64,000 nucleotides of DNA from Streptomyces liliiviolaceus (lineage in GTDB: Bacteria > Actinomycetota > Actinomycetes > Streptomycetales > Streptomycetaceae), in the NCBI RefSeq assembly GCF_018070025.1, contig NZ_JAGPYQ010000001.1, positions 2,046,001-2,110,000 on the forward strand, given 5' to 3'. Below the pieces are notes generated by a model. It searched no databases and was not told the DNA's origin. It saw nothing but the letters and a program-made list of their open reading frames with translations. Made by a program: the position numbers and the translations under genes. Numbering within the stretch: the first letter of the stretch is position 1; each line of letters starts with the position of its first letter. Shown piece after piece: positions 50,121 through 59,184 of the stretch.

Positions 50121-53100
50121 ATGGCGCGACGTACCACTTCCAACTCGTCGGGAAGCTCGCCGGGCTCGGCGGGCTCGCCGGGTCCGAGGAATCGGACGCC
50201 GCAGCCCCTGCCCCGGCGCCGCCGCACGGCGGGGGACTTCGTCAAGGCGTTCCTCGCCTTCGTCGCCCTGCTCGTGCTGCTCGTCGGCGTGCCCGGCGCG
50301 CTCGCCCTGCAGATCGGCTGGCCGCTGCCCTCCGGGGCGCCGTCGACGGAGTGGCTCCAGCAGGAGATCACCGTCGGCACGTTCATCAACGTGCTGACCG
50401 TGGTCGTCTGGCTGGCCTGGGCCCAGTTCACCGCCTGTGTGCTCGTCGAGATGAAGGCCGCGCTGTCCGGTGTGGGCCTGCCCAACCGCGTGCCCGGGGC
50501 CGGCCCGAGCCAGCTGCTCGCACGGCAGCTCGTCGCCGCGCTGCTGCTGGTCGGCGCCGCCGCGGCGAGCTTCACGCCGGGGCTGTCGCAGCTGGGCCAG
50601 CAGTTGGAGGGGAACCAGCGGCCCGCCGTCGCCGCGGCGGCCCAGCAGACCCCGGGCGGGCTGCTGGCGCAGCAGCAGGCGCAGACCGCCGCGAGCGCCG
50701 CCGCGCTGGCCGAGCAGGCCGCCGACGCCGCCGCGCACGCGGAGAGCGGCAGCGGCCAGGTGTCCGAGGACGCCACGAAGTTCTACCGGATCCAGCCGCC
50801 CGAGGGCCGCCATCACGACTCCCTCTGGGAGGTCGCCGAGCGCCACCTCGGTGACGGACGCCGGTACAAGGAGATCTACCAGCTCAACAAGGACCGCGCG
50901 CAGCCCGACGGTTCGAAGCTCTCCGAGGCCAGTCTCATCCGGCCCGGCTGGATCATGGAGATGCCCGGCGACGCCCGCGGCGGCGAACTGGTCGAGATGC
51001 CCGACGAGGCCCCGAAGGTCTCGCCGGACGTCCAGCGGCAGATCTCCGACTACGCGAGGACCGGCGCGCAGGAGCAGGGCAGGCCCGGCCAGCAGGGGGC
51101 GGGACAGCAGGGCGGCGGGTCCGGTGCGCAGGACCGCGACACCGCGCACATCAGCCTTCCCGAGCAGCGCCCCGGTCAGGGACAGCAGGGACAGCAGGGC
51201 GGGCAGGAGCACGCCGCGCCCGCCGCCGGTGAGGGCAGCGGGTTCGGGCTGCCGCAGGCACTCCTCGGCGCGCCCCTCCTCGCCGCCGGGCTGCTCGGCG
51301 CCCTCGGCAGGCGCCGCCGCCAGGCGCTGTGGCAGTCCGCGCTCGGTGCCGTCGGCGGGCGCCGCGGCATGGAGCCGCCCACGCCCACCGGTGCCGCCGC
51401 CGACGCGCAGGACGCGCTGCTGGTGGGGGCCGACCCCGAGGGCGTACGGCTGCTGGACCGGTCGTTGCGCGGGCTCGCCGCGTCGCTGGCGGGGGAGTCC
51501 CGTCCGCTGCCGACCGTGTACGCGGCCTGGATGGGCGGCAACGGCGATCTGCACCTCCAGCTCGCCCAGCCGGCCGGCCGACCGCCCTCGCCGTGGCAGC
51601 TCGGGCAGGACCAGACGTTCTGGATGCTGGCCCGCGCCGACGCCGAGCGGTACGAGGACGTGGACACGGCCGCCCCCTACCCCGGGCTCGTCAGCCTCGG
51701 CACGATGGACGACTCGCGGCTGCTGCTCAACCTGGAGTCGGTGCCCGGCATCGTCTCGCTGAGCGGCCGCAAGCAGGACCGGGCGGGCGTCTTCGCCTCC
51801 GTGGCCGCCGAGCTGGCGACCAACGGCTGGTCCGACCGCATGACCATCACCCTCGTCGGCTTCGGCGAGGACCTGACGCCGCTCGCCCCCAACCGGCTCC
51901 GCCACCTCGACGACGTCGAGGCGCTGGTGGAGACCATGGAGGCCGAGACGCGCCAGCGGCGCGGCGCGCTGGGAGCGGCCGGTCAGGACTCGGTGCTCAC
52001 CGGACGTACGGGCCCGGCCCAGCACACCCGTTGGGCCCCGCACCTCGTCCTGCTCGCCGCCGAGCCGTCCGCCGAGGACGCCGTCAAGCTCGCCGAACTC
52101 GCCGCCGACGCCAGCCGGCTGGGCATCGGCTACCTCGTCGGCACGCAGTCGGGCGACCTGCCCGGCGCCGCCTGGGAGATGGAGATCACCAGCGAGGGCA
52201 AGCTCCTCGCACCGCTCCTCGGCCTCGAACTCGACGCGCAGCTCCTGCCGGTGTCCCAGCAGCGTGCCGTCGTCGAGCTGTTCACCGACGCCGACCCCGA
52301 GCGCGACGACGACCGCCCGGCCACCGCGCCGCCGTTCCTCGTCGACATCAGCGAGCAGGGGCGTCCCGCGGTGTACGCGCGACTCGTCGGCCCGTACGAG
52401 ATCATCGGGCTCGACACACCGGACGGTGAGCGCAGCCCGCTGCTCCACGAGGCGCTGGCGCTGCTGCTCCTGCACCGCGAGGGCGTGCACCCGCGGGTGC
52501 TGTCCTCCGCGCTGTGGCCGCGCGGGGTCACCGACGACGTACGGGACGCGCTCGTCGAGCGGCTGCGCGCCTGGCTCGGCGCCGACCCCGACGGCACCCC
52601 GCGGCTCGCCGCCGACGCGACCGGGCGGCTCAAGCTCGCCAAGTCCGTGGTGTCCGACCTGGACGTGCTGCGCTCGCTCTACCACGAGGCCACCCAGGGC
52701 CGGGGCGCCGGCAGCCGTGCGGTGCGCGGCCGGCTGCTCACCGACGCGCTGGTGCTCGTACGGGGTCCGCTGCTGGCCGAGCGGCCCGAGGGGCGGTACG
52801 GCTGGCTGACCCACGAGATCATCGACGCCCAACTGCCGCTGCTCGTCGCCGACATCGGCCTCGCCCTCTCCGCGTTCCACCTGGAGAAGGACCGGGCCGA
52901 GAAGGCGATCGAGGCGCTCGACGCGGCGCTTGGCTCCGCGCCCGGCGACGAGCGGCTGTGGCACGAGCTGCTGCGGGCCACGCACGCGACCGGCGACAGT
53001 GACCGGCTGAAGCGGCGCGCGGCGGACCTCGTCGCCCGCAGCGGCGCGCGCGGGCTGCCGCCGCGGACCGAGGCGCTCCTCGACGAACTGCTGCCGACCT

Positions 53101-53129
53101 GGCGCAGCGGCGTCGCCGCCGCGGGATGA
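50121..53129 (+). CDS. Membrane-bound LysM and BTAD-domain regulator-like protein
   Basis: 1002 residues. After a basic start come three hydrophobic helices in about residues 40-155 (FLAFVALLVLLVGVPGALAL; INVLTVVVWLAWAQFTACVL; LVAALLLVGAAAASFTPGL), then a LysM-like domain near 220-275 (HHDSLWEVAERHLGDGRRYK), a Gln/Gly-rich linker, another helix near 375-395, and a long soluble part ending in a BTAD-type helical domain (LHEALALLLLHREGVHPRVL, LTDALVLVRGPLLAERPEGR). BTAD domains are known in SARP regulators, but no DNA-binding winged helix of OmpR type is evident at the expected place. It overlaps the prepilin peptidase gene by 4 bp, so it belongs to the Tad locus. Confidence 0.85.
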   Translation: MARRTTSNSSGSSPGSAGSPGPRNRTPQPLPRRRRTAGDFVKAFLAFVALLVLLVGVPGALALQIGWPLPSGAPSTEWLQQEITVGTFINVLTVVVWLAWAQFTACVLVEMKAALSGVGLPNRVPGAGPSQLLARQLVAALLLVGAAAASFTPGLSQLGQQLEGNQRPAVAAAAQQTPGGLLAQQQAQTAASAAALAEQAADAAAHAESGSGQVSEDATKFYRIQPPEGRHHDSLWEVAERHLGDGRRYKEIYQLNKDRAQPDGSKLSEASLIRPGWIMEMPGDARGGELVEMPDEAPKVSPDVQRQISDYARTGAQEQGRPGQQGAGQQGGGSGAQDRDTAHISLPEQRPGQGQQGQQGGQEHAAPAAGEGSGFGLPQALLGAPLLAAGLLGALGRRRRQALWQSALGAVGGRRGMEPPTPTGAAADAQDALLVGADPEGVRLLDRSLRGLAASLAGESRPLPTVYAAWMGGNGDLHLQLAQPAGRPPSPWQLGQDQTFWMLARADAERYEDVDTAAPYPGLVSLGTMDDSRLLLNLESVPGIVSLSGRKQDRAGVFASVAAELATNGWSDRMTITLVGFGEDLTPLAPNRLRHLDDVEALVETMEAETRQRRGALGAAGQDSVLTGRTGPAQHTRWAPHLVLLAAEPSAEDAVKLAELAADASRLGIGYLVGTQSGDLPGAAWEMEITSEGKLLAPLLGLELDAQLLPVSQQRAVVELFTDADPERDDDRPATAPPFLVDISEQGRPAVYARLVGPYEIIGLDTPDGERSPLLHEALALLLLHREGVHPRVLSSALWPRGVTDDVRDALVERLRAWLGADPDGTPRLAADATGRLKLAKSVVSDLDVLRSLYHEATQGRGAGSRAVRGRLLTDALVLVRGPLLAERPEGRYGWLTHEIIDAQLPLLVADIGLALSAFHLEKDRAEKAIEALDAALGSAPGDERLWHELLRATHATGDSDRLKRRAADLVARSGARGLPPRTEALLDELLPTWRSGVAAAG

Positions 53130-53881
53130 ACGGTCTCGCGCCGATCGACCTGATGGTGATCGCCGGCGCCGTCCTGTGGGGCGGCGCCGCCGGTCTGTTC
53201 GTGCCCCGCCCCGCGTACCGCTTCTCCGTCGACCCCGACGAGCCGTGGGCGGACCGGTGCCCCGAGGGGCATCCCGTCGCCGGACGGTTCGGCGGCTGGA
53301 TCGGCCTCGCCCGCTGCCGGGAGTGCGGCGGGCGTACGTACGGGCCCGGCACCCTCCCCGTCGCCCTCGCGACCGCGCTCGTGTGCGGTGCCCTCGCCGC
53401 GGCCACCGGTACCCGGCCCGAACTGGCCGTCTGGCTGCTGCTCGCGCCCCTCGGCGTCCTCCTCGCCGTCGTCGACTTCCGCGTCCAGCGCCTGCCGGAC
53501 GTGCTGACGCTGTCCCTCGCGGGCGCCGCGCTGGTGCTGCTCGCGGGCGCCTGGGCCGCGCCCGAGCACGCGGGCCACTGGCCGACCGCGCTGTACGGCT
53601 CCCTGGCCCTCGGCGGCGGCTACTTCGTCCTCTTCCTGATCAGCCCCAACGGCATGGGCTTCGGCGATGTGAAACTCGCCCTCGGCCTCGGCGCCGTCCT
53701 CGGCTGGTACGGCTGGGGGACCGTGCTGCTCGGCACGTTCGCGGGATTCCTGTACGGCGGGCTGTACGGGATGGCGCTCGTCGTGGTCCGCAGAGCCGGA
53801 CGCAAGACGTCCATCCCCTTCGGCCCCTTCCTGATCGCGGGCGGCTTCACGGGCCTGCTCATCGGGGCCTTCGCCGCCTGA
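53126..53881 (+). CDS. Prepilin peptidase (TadV/CpaA-like, type IV A24)
   Basis: 251 residues, integral-membrane aspartic protease that cleaves pilin leaders. Two catalytic Asp are visible in AVVDFRVQRLPDVLT and in GMGFGDVKLALGLG (GxGD). About six hydrophobic segments. The N-terminal region has CPEGHPV...CRECGG, a zinc-binding-like pair as in longer TFPP peptidases. It overlaps the LysM-BTAD gene by 4 bp. It is likely to process the Flp pilin and TadE-like proteins encoded here. Confidence 0.9.
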   Translation: MNGLAPIDLMVIAGAVLWGGAAGLFVPRPAYRFSVDPDEPWADRCPEGHPVAGRFGGWIGLARCRECGGRTYGPGTLPVALATALVCGALAAATGTRPELAVWLLLAPLGVLLAVVDFRVQRLPDVLTLSLAGAALVLLAGAWAAPEHAGHWPTALYGSLALGGGYFVLFLISPNGMGFGDVKLALGLGAVLGWYGWGTVLLGTFAGFLYGGLYGMALVVVRRAGRKTSIPFGPFLIAGGFTGLLIGAFAA

Positions 53882-53933
53882 CGTCGAGTGATCGTTCGGG
53901 TGTGCACCGCCTGACGTCGGATGATCGTTCGGG
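53874..53933. repeat. 33-bp direct repeat at the peptidase end
   Basis: CCGCCTGACGTCG followed by TGATCGTTCGGG occurs at 53874-53900 and again at 53907-53933 (33 bp apart, with one short variation). The first copy includes the peptidase stop codon. A TACGCT box at about 53940 is close to the second copy, upstream of mqnC. Confidence 0.8.
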
Positions 53934-53985
53934 CTGGCGTACGCTGGATCAGTCCGTCCACACCCCTATGAAAGGGACCGCTCCG

Positions 53986-55185
53986 GTGACCGAGAAGGCC
54001 GACCTCCAGTCCGTCCTCGACCGTGCCGCCGAGGGTGGGCGGATCACCCCGGAAGAGGCGCTCGACCTCTACCGCGACGCCCCGCTGCACGCGCTCGGCT
54101 CCGCGGCCGACGCCGTACGCCGCCGCAGGTACGCCGGTACGGAGCACATCGCGACGTACATCATCGAGCGGAACATCAACTACACGAACGTCTGCGTCAC
54201 GGCGTGCAAGTTCTGCGCGTTCTACGCCCCGCCGAAGGCCAAGGACAAGGGCTGGACGCGCGACCTCGACGACATCCTGCGCCGCTGCGCGGAGACCGTC
54301 GAGCTGGGCGGCACGCAGATCATGTTCCAGGGCGGGCACCACCCGGACTTCGGCGTCGAGTACTACGAGGAGCACTTCTCCGCGATCAAGGCCGCGTACC
54401 CGCAGCTCGTCATCCACAGCCTGGGGGCGAGCGAGGTCGAGCACATGGCCCGGATCTCCAAGGTCAGCGCGAAGGAGGCGATCGAGCGCATCCACGCCGC
54501 CGGTCTCGACTCCTTCGCCGGCGCGGGCGCGGAACTGCTTCCGGCCCGTCCCCGTAAGGCCATCGCCCCGCTCAAGGAGAGCGGCGAGCGCTGGCTGGAG
54601 ATCATGGAGATCGCGCACAACCTGGGTGTGGAGTCCACGTCCACCATGCTCATGGGCACCGGCGAGACCAACGCCGAGCGCATCGAGCACCTGCGGATGA
54701 TCCGCGACGTACAGGACCGGACAGGCGGCTTCCGCGCCTTCATCCCGTACACGTACCAGCCCGAGAACAACCACCTCAAGGGCCGTACGCAGGCCACGCT
54801 CTTCGAGTACCTGCGGATGATCGCCATCGCGCGGCTGTTCATGGACAACGTGGCCCACATCCAGGGCTCCTGGCTCACCACCGGCAAGGAGGTCGGCCAG
54901 CTGTCGCTGCACTACGGCGCGGACGACCTCGGCTCGATCATGCTGGAGGAGAACGTCGTCTCGTCGGCCGGTGCCAAGCACCGCTCGAACCGCATGGAGA
55001 TCATCGACCTGATCCGCAAGGCGGGTCGCGTCCCGGCGCAGCGGGCCACGACGTACGAGCACCTGGTCGTCCACGACGACCCGGCGAACGACCCCGTCGA
55101 CGACCGGGTGCAGTCGCACATCTCGTCGACCGCGATCGCGGGCGGGACCGCTCACCCCGAGCTGAAGCTGCTCGCCTCCAACTAG
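53986..55185 (+). CDS. mqnC: Cyclic dehypoxanthinyl futalosine synthase MqnC (radical SAM)
   Basis: 399 residues from GTG 53986, with AAAGGGA as ribosome site; ATG 53968 is the alternative. Radical SAM enzyme that cyclises dehypoxanthinyl futalosine in menaquinone synthesis. The cluster motif CVTACKFC (CxxxCxxC) is near residue 70, then FQGGHHPDFG near 110 and the conserved FIPYTYQPENN near 250. It is clearly related to MqnE but closer to MqnC by these motifs. It is separated from the other mqn genes by the T7SS and Tad loci. Confidence 0.95.
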   Translation: MTEKADLQSVLDRAAEGGRITPEEALDLYRDAPLHALGSAADAVRRRRYAGTEHIATYIIERNINYTNVCVTACKFCAFYAPPKAKDKGWTRDLDDILRRCAETVELGGTQIMFQGGHHPDFGVEYYEEHFSAIKAAYPQLVIHSLGASEVEHMARISKVSAKEAIERIHAAGLDSFAGAGAELLPARPRKAIAPLKESGERWLEIMEIAHNLGVESTSTMLMGTGETNAERIEHLRMIRDVQDRTGGFRAFIPYTYQPENNHLKGRTQATLFEYLRMIAIARLFMDNVAHIQGSWLTTGKEVGQLSLHYGADDLGSIMLEENVVSSAGAKHRSNRMEIIDLIRKAGRVPAQRATTYEHLVVHDDPANDPVDDRVQSHISSTAIAGGTAHPELKLLASN

Positions 55186-55211
55186 GTCCGCGGCGGAGGG
55201 GTTTCGGTCCG

Positions 55212-55688
55212 GTGGCGCTGACCATCCACGCGGCGGACGAGCTGCGGTACAGCTGGGACGACTCCGGTCCCGGCTCCGGCTCCGGTCCCGGTTCCGTCAT
55301 GGGTGGGGCCGTCGCGGTGAAGGGGGACCGGGTCGCCGCGACGGGTTCCCTGGCGGAGCTGCGTGAGCGGTTTCCCGGTGCGCGGGTGCGGGTGTGGCCC
55401 GGGGTGCTCGGGCCGGGGCTGGTTCACCTGGGGCCCGTGCCGGACGCGCCGACCCCGCGTGAGCGGGTGCATGCTCTGCTGAAGTCGGGGGCGGTGGCCG
55501 TGCTGGCCGAGTATGCCGATGCGGCGGGGTTGCGGGCGGCGGCCGAGCGCACGGACGTGGTCGTGCTGGCCGGTGCCGTGCCGTGCGTGATCCGGCCGGC
55601 GGGGCGGGCCGATCTCGCGGTCTTCGGCGAGGACGGGGAGTGTCTGGCGACTGTGTGCGCGGGGCGGCTTGTGCATCGGCGCCGTTAG
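55212..55688 (+). CDS. Imidazolonepropionase-like composite-domain protein
   Basis: 158 residues from GTG 55212. A beta-rich N-terminus (LTIHAADELRYSW...GGAVAVKGDRVAATGSLAEL) resembles the small composite domain of amidohydrolases such as HutI. No metal-binding TIM barrel (HxH) follows; the rest is a small alpha/beta part (HALLKSGAVAVLAEYADAAG, DVVVLAGAVPCVIRPAG). So it lacks the catalytic part and may be a leftover or a small stand-alone protein. It follows mqnC by 26 bp and may be co-transcribed. Confidence 0.65.
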   Translation: MALTIHAADELRYSWDDSGPGSGSGPGSVMGGAVAVKGDRVAATGSLAELRERFPGARVRVWPGVLGPGLVHLGPVPDAPTPRERVHALLKSGAVAVLAEYADAAGLRAAAERTDVVVLAGAVPCVIRPAGRADLAVFGEDGECLATVCAGRLVHRRR

Positions 55689-55744
55689 CTCCGCGGTGCG
55701 CTCCGCTGGTTGGGCCTGTGTGTTGGCTGCGGGTGCGTCGTGGC

Positions 55745-55775
55745 TGGTCGCGCAGTTCCCCGCGCCCCTGAAGGC
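55745..55775. repeat. Single copy of the 20-bp GC-rich intergenic repeat
   Basis: GCGCAGTTCCCCGCGCCCCT at 55750-55769, identical to the copy at 7700-7719, next to GGCTGGTC. It lies between two gene ends (convergent). Confidence 0.85.
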
Positions 55776-55781
55776 GCGCCC

Positions 55782-56162
55782 CTAGGGGGCCTCTGTCGGC
55801 GGGGTGAAGAAGTTGATGAGGTTGCCGTCCGGGTCTCGGAGCAGGAGGGAGCGATTGCCCCAGGGCATCGTCGTGGGCTCGGTCACGAAGTCGGTGACGT
55901 ACCCGGTCAGGTTCTTGTGGACGGCGTCCACGTCGTCGACGAGGAACTCGGTGATCACGCTGTGGTTCTCCGCCGGGCGCGCCGACCCCGGGGCGAACAG
56001 CGGAACCGTGCGGGTGCTCGCGATCGCGAGGGTGGCAGTGGGCGTGCTCAGCTCGGCGAAGTCGTCGTTGGCCCAGGCCGCCTTCAGCCCCGTGACCCGT
56101 TCGTAGAACGCGACGAGGCGGGCCACGTCGCCGGTGATGATGCGGATCGAGACGAAGTTCAC
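55782..56162 (-). CDS. VOC-family (glyoxalase-like) protein
   Basis: 126 residues from GTG 56162 (GAGGAGA upstream); an upstream frame is open but unsupported. FVSIRIITGDVARLVAFYER opens a vicinal-oxygen-chelate fold and LLLRDPDGNLINFFTPP closes it, with possible metal ligands in the beta strands. Function (lactoylglutathione lyase-like or resistance protein) cannot be fixed. It is divergent from the WYL regulator at 56259, a common pair. Confidence 0.85.
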   Translation of the reverse strand: MNFVSIRIITGDVARLVAFYERVTGLKAAWANDDFAELSTPTATLAIASTRTVPLFAPGSARPAENHSVITEFLVDDVDAVHKNLTGYVTDFVTEPTTMPWGNRSLLLRDPDGNLINFFTPPTEAP

Positions 56163-56258
56163 GGGGGTCTCCTCAGGTGTGCTGCCGGGGCGGTACGTCT
56201 CGCAGGCTAGGACAGATAGAGGACAGATTCGGCCCGGTATCGGCGCTAGGCTGCGGAC

Positions 56259-57221
56259 ATGCCCAGACCCGCCGGCCGTGTACTGACCCTCCTGGAGCTG
56301 CTGCAGTCCGGCGGCACCCGGACCGTGGCCGAACTGGCCGAGCGGCTCGGCGTCGACGGACGTACCGTGCGGCGGTACGTGGGTCAGCTGATCGACCTCG
56401 ACGTGCCGGTGGAGTCGGTGCGCGGCCGGTACGGCGGCTACCGGCTGGGCCCCGGACATCGCCTCCCGCCGCTCATGCTCAGCGACGACGAGGCGCTGGC
56501 CGTGCTGCTCGGCCTGGTCGCCGGCCGCCGGACGGGGCTGGTGACGGCGGGGCGCACCGCGAGCGAGACGGCGTCGGCGAAGATCCGCCGGGTGCTGCCC
56601 CGGCAGGTGGCCCGCCGGCTCGACGTACTCCTGGACTCGCTGGCCTTCACGGACCGGCCCGGTGAGTTCGACACCCCGGACGCCGACGTCCTGCTCACCC
56701 TCGCCGACGCGGTGGGCCACCGCCGGCCGGTCGCGATGAGATACACCGGCGGCGACGGCCGGCGCAGCGAACGCACGCTGCACGCCTACGGGATCGTCGC
56801 CCACGCGGGCCGGTGGTACGTCACGGGGCAGGACGCGGCCGGCGGCGAGGACCGTACGTTCCGGCTCGACCGCATCGCGGACGCGCGGACGCTGCCGGGC
56901 TCGTTCGAACCGCCCGAGGGGGCGGACCCGGCCCAGCGGGTGGTGTCCGGGTTCGCGACGGCCGAGTACCGCTACGAGGTGGCCCTGCGGATCCAGGGGA
57001 CGACCGAGCAGATCCGCGCCCGCCTTCCCGCGAGCGTGGCCACCCTGGAGGAGGCCGACGAGGGCTGGCTACGGGTCCGGATCCGGGCAGAGCACCTCGA
57101 CTGGCTCCCCCCGGTCCTGGCCTCCCTCGACCGCCCCTTCGTCATCGAGACCCCGGATGAACTACGCACCCTCACCACCGAATTCGCCGCCCGCCTGACC
57201 TCTTACGCCGGTCACCCCTGA
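56259..57221 (+). CDS. WYL-domain transcriptional regulator (YafY type)
   Basis: 320 residues. N-terminal HTH (GRVLTLLELLQSGGTRTVAE, LAERLGVDGRTVRRYV), then the WYL domain with RPVAMRYTGGDGRRSERTLH and RWYVTG near residues 150-190, and a C-terminal WCX part. WYL proteins act as regulators responding to nucleotides or DNA intermediates. It is divergent from the VOC gene; likely regulates it. Confidence 0.9.
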   Translation: MPRPAGRVLTLLELLQSGGTRTVAELAERLGVDGRTVRRYVGQLIDLDVPVESVRGRYGGYRLGPGHRLPPLMLSDDEALAVLLGLVAGRRTGLVTAGRTASETASAKIRRVLPRQVARRLDVLLDSLAFTDRPGEFDTPDADVLLTLADAVGHRRPVAMRYTGGDGRRSERTLHAYGIVAHAGRWYVTGQDAAGGEDRTFRLDRIADARTLPGSFEPPEGADPAQRVVSGFATAEYRYEVALRIQGTTEQIRARLPASVATLEEADEGWLRVRIRAEHLDWLPPVLASLDRPFVIETPDELRTLTTEFAARLTSYAGHP

Positions 57222-57235
57222 CCCAAGGGGCGCAG

Positions 57236-57340
57236 CCCTGAAGGGGCGCGGGGAACGGCGCAGTCTTTCGGTTTTCAGGGGCGCGGGAAACGGCGCGATC
57301 TTTTGTCTTTCAGGGGCGCGGGGAACTGCGCGACCAGCCA
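57236..57340. repeat. Three copies of the 20-bp GC-rich intergenic repeat
   Basis: AGGGGCGCGGGGAACGGCGC (57242), AGGGGCGCGGGAAACGGCGC (57277) and AGGGGCGCGGGGAACTGCGC (57312), each 35 bp apart, in the gap between two convergent genes. No gene visible in this gap. Confidence 0.88.
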
Positions 57341-57390
57341 CAGCGCACCCGCACCCGAAGAACCACGCCCAGCCGCCCCAAGACCCCGGC

Positions 57391-58428
57391 TCACCCCGTG
57401 AACGCCTCCGCGAACGCCCCCGCCTCCTGCTCGACCCCGCTGCAGTTGGTCGCCGCGTCGTCCGAGTCGGCGTCGTCCCCCTCGCATCGCTGGTCCCGGA
57501 ACGTCGACCACATCGACACCCACGCGATCCCCTTCTCCTCCGCGAACGCCCGTACCTCCGCGGCGTCCGCCAGGGAGAACGTCTCGTTGTCCACGTCGTT
57601 GACGCCGAGCATCGAGGTGAGGGCGAGCCCCTTCCACGCGCCCTCGTCCGACAGCCCGAAGACCTCCTCCAGCTGGTCGTGTGCCGCCCGCGCCGACGTC
57701 TTCGCGTAGTCGCCCATGTCCTCGTCGTACGAACTGCCGTAGTTCATGGTCATGATGTTGACCGTGGAGACCACGACACCCTTGTCGTTGGCGGACTCCA
57801 GCAGCGCCACGCTGTCGTCGTCGAGGCCGGACGGCATGACGGGTAGCGTGAAGGTGACCGACAGGTCCTCGCGCTCCTTCTGCAGCAGCGCGATCGCCTC
57901 GGAGCGCAGCGCCACCGAGGCGGAGTCGGTCAACTGCGTGCCCTCCACGTCGAAGTCGGCCTCCGTGGCCCCGGCCGCGTCGAGCGCCTTCCCATAGGCG
58001 GCGGCCAGCTCCGAGGCGCTGTCACAGGTGGAGGCCAGCTCCTTCCCGGACGCCCCGCCGAAGGAGACCCGCACGGCCGAACCCGCATCCGTCAGCGCAG
58101 AGATACGGGATTTCACCGCCGGGTCGCCGATCGCGGTCGTGCCGTTCCACGAAGGCGTACAGGCGCTGCCGTCCGCGATGACGAAGGCGAGGTTGTACGT
58201 CGACGGGGAGCCGGCCGAGTCGTTGTCGGAGGCGGTGGTGGCGCTGACGTACGGGGCGTACGCGGTCCCCGACGAGCCGGCCGATGCGCTCCCGGAGGGT
58301 GACGGGCTGCTCTGCGGACGGCTCGTGGAGGACGAGCCGGAGGAGTCGTCCGTCCCCGAGGAACACCCCGCGGTGGCCAGGGCGATCACACAGACGAGCC
58401 CGGCAGCCGGCTTCAGGAAAGTCCTCAT
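57391..58428 (-). CDS. GH18-like (chitinase-type) lipoprotein
   Basis: 345 residues from ATG 58428. Lipoprotein signal (FLKPAAGLVCVIALATAGC lipobox, then a Ser/Gly-rich linker), so attached outside. A TIM-barrel type GH18 pattern follows: YAPYVSATTAS, STYNLAFVIADGSA, VRVSFGGASG, and at the active site ATEADFDVEG. The usual DGxDxDxE is reduced to ..xDxDxE, with the first Asp position Thr here. Later strands VNIMTMNYG and VSMWSTF are typical. May cleave GlcNAc polymers or have a modified substrate. The neighbouring NodB-GT2 gene suggests a role in exopolysaccharide turnover. Confidence 0.82.
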   Translation of the reverse strand: MRTFLKPAAGLVCVIALATAGCSSGTDDSSGSSSTSRPQSSPSPSGSASAGSSGTAYAPYVSATTASDNDSAGSPSTYNLAFVIADGSACTPSWNGTTAIGDPAVKSRISALTDAGSAVRVSFGGASGKELASTCDSASELAAAYGKALDAAGATEADFDVEGTQLTDSASVALRSEAIALLQKEREDLSVTFTLPVMPSGLDDDSVALLESANDKGVVVSTVNIMTMNYGSSYDEDMGDYAKTSARAAHDQLEEVFGLSDEGAWKGLALTSMLGVNDVDNETFSLADAAEVRAFAEEKGIAWVSMWSTFRDQRCEGDDADSDDAATNCSGVEQEAGAFAEAFTG

Positions 58429-58736
58429 CGCGCATGCTCCCACTCTCGTGATTCTCGTCTCAGGATGGAAACAAACCGCGTTTCCGAAAGGGAAATGTCT
58501 CACGGGCGGCCCCGCCGCACGAAGACAGCGAATTCAGGGGAAGCGCACGGAAACGGCCCGGCAAAAAGGATCAACCGGGCATCTATATGCGGACATTGGG
58601 CATCTTCTCGGCGGGCCACGCCCTGTCCGGCGATCAAGGATTCTCTCAGGGAAAAGACAGACTCGGTCGTTTCTCATGGCCGTCTCACAACAGAATCAGA
58701 GTTTCGGACACATAAAGGCTCCCTAATATCCGGGGA
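58429..58736. other. Gene-free stretch between divergent exopolysaccharide genes
   Basis: No gene is seen. It includes a GGAAAC-7 bases-GTTTCC inverted repeat (58467-58485) next to the lipoprotein start, and, on the other side, a TAATAT box (58724-58729) 7 bases before the ATG at 58737, consistent with a leaderless mRNA. The stretch is noticeably A/T-richer than the flanks. Confidence 0.45.
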
Positions 58737-59165
58737 ATGCATTCCGAGCCTGCCATCGAATCCCGCGCCGCCGTGCGCGGCCGCCGCCGCAAACGCGGCA
58801 ACGGGCCCGAGGACGGTCCCGTGTTCGTTGACAACTCCGGCCGCAGGGCCAGGTTTCTGCGCCGGATCGGCATCCTCCTCGGCGTCGTCTGTATCGGGTA
58901 CGCGGTCGTGCTCGGCATGGCGTTCATGGGGTGGGGCCCCTCGCTCACTCCGTCCTCGCTGCTGCCCTTCGGGGGCGGCGGGCCGAACGGCGGTCAGAAC
59001 TCCGGACCCGGCGGCGGGCTCCAGCCGCAGGGCGGTACCGGCAGTCCGCCCGCGCGGCCCACCGGCGCCCCGCCCTCGGGCGTCGCGACCGGCGCGGCAC
59101 CCACCGCCGCCCCGTCGGCGTCCGTCTCCGCCCCGTCCGCGTCCGCCTCCGCGGCCGCCAACTGA
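58737..59165 (+). CDS. Small single-pass membrane protein, Pro/Gly/Ala-rich
   Basis: 142 residues. Basic start (RAAVRGRRRKRGNG), one membrane helix (IGILLGVVCIGYAVVLGMAF) and an external tail of Pro/Gly/Ala/Ser. Function unknown. It lies 19 bp before the NodB-GT2 gene, which is probably transcribed with it, so it may help polysaccharide export or assembly. Confidence 0.75.
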   Translation: MHSEPAIESRAAVRGRRRKRGNGPEDGPVFVDNSGRRARFLRRIGILLGVVCIGYAVVLGMAFMGWGPSLTPSSLLPFGGGGPNGGQNSGPGGGLQPQGGTGSPPARPTGAPPSGVATGAAPTAAPSASVSAPSASASAAAN

Positions 59166-59184
59166 CCGGAACGGACCCACACCC

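Noticed and set aside
53874..53933. Attachment sites of an integrated element
   Set aside because: The copies are only 33 bp apart, with no integrase or tRNA nearby.
55212..55688. Functional amidohydrolase
   Set aside because: Only the small composite domain is present; metal-binding HxH and the barrel are missing.
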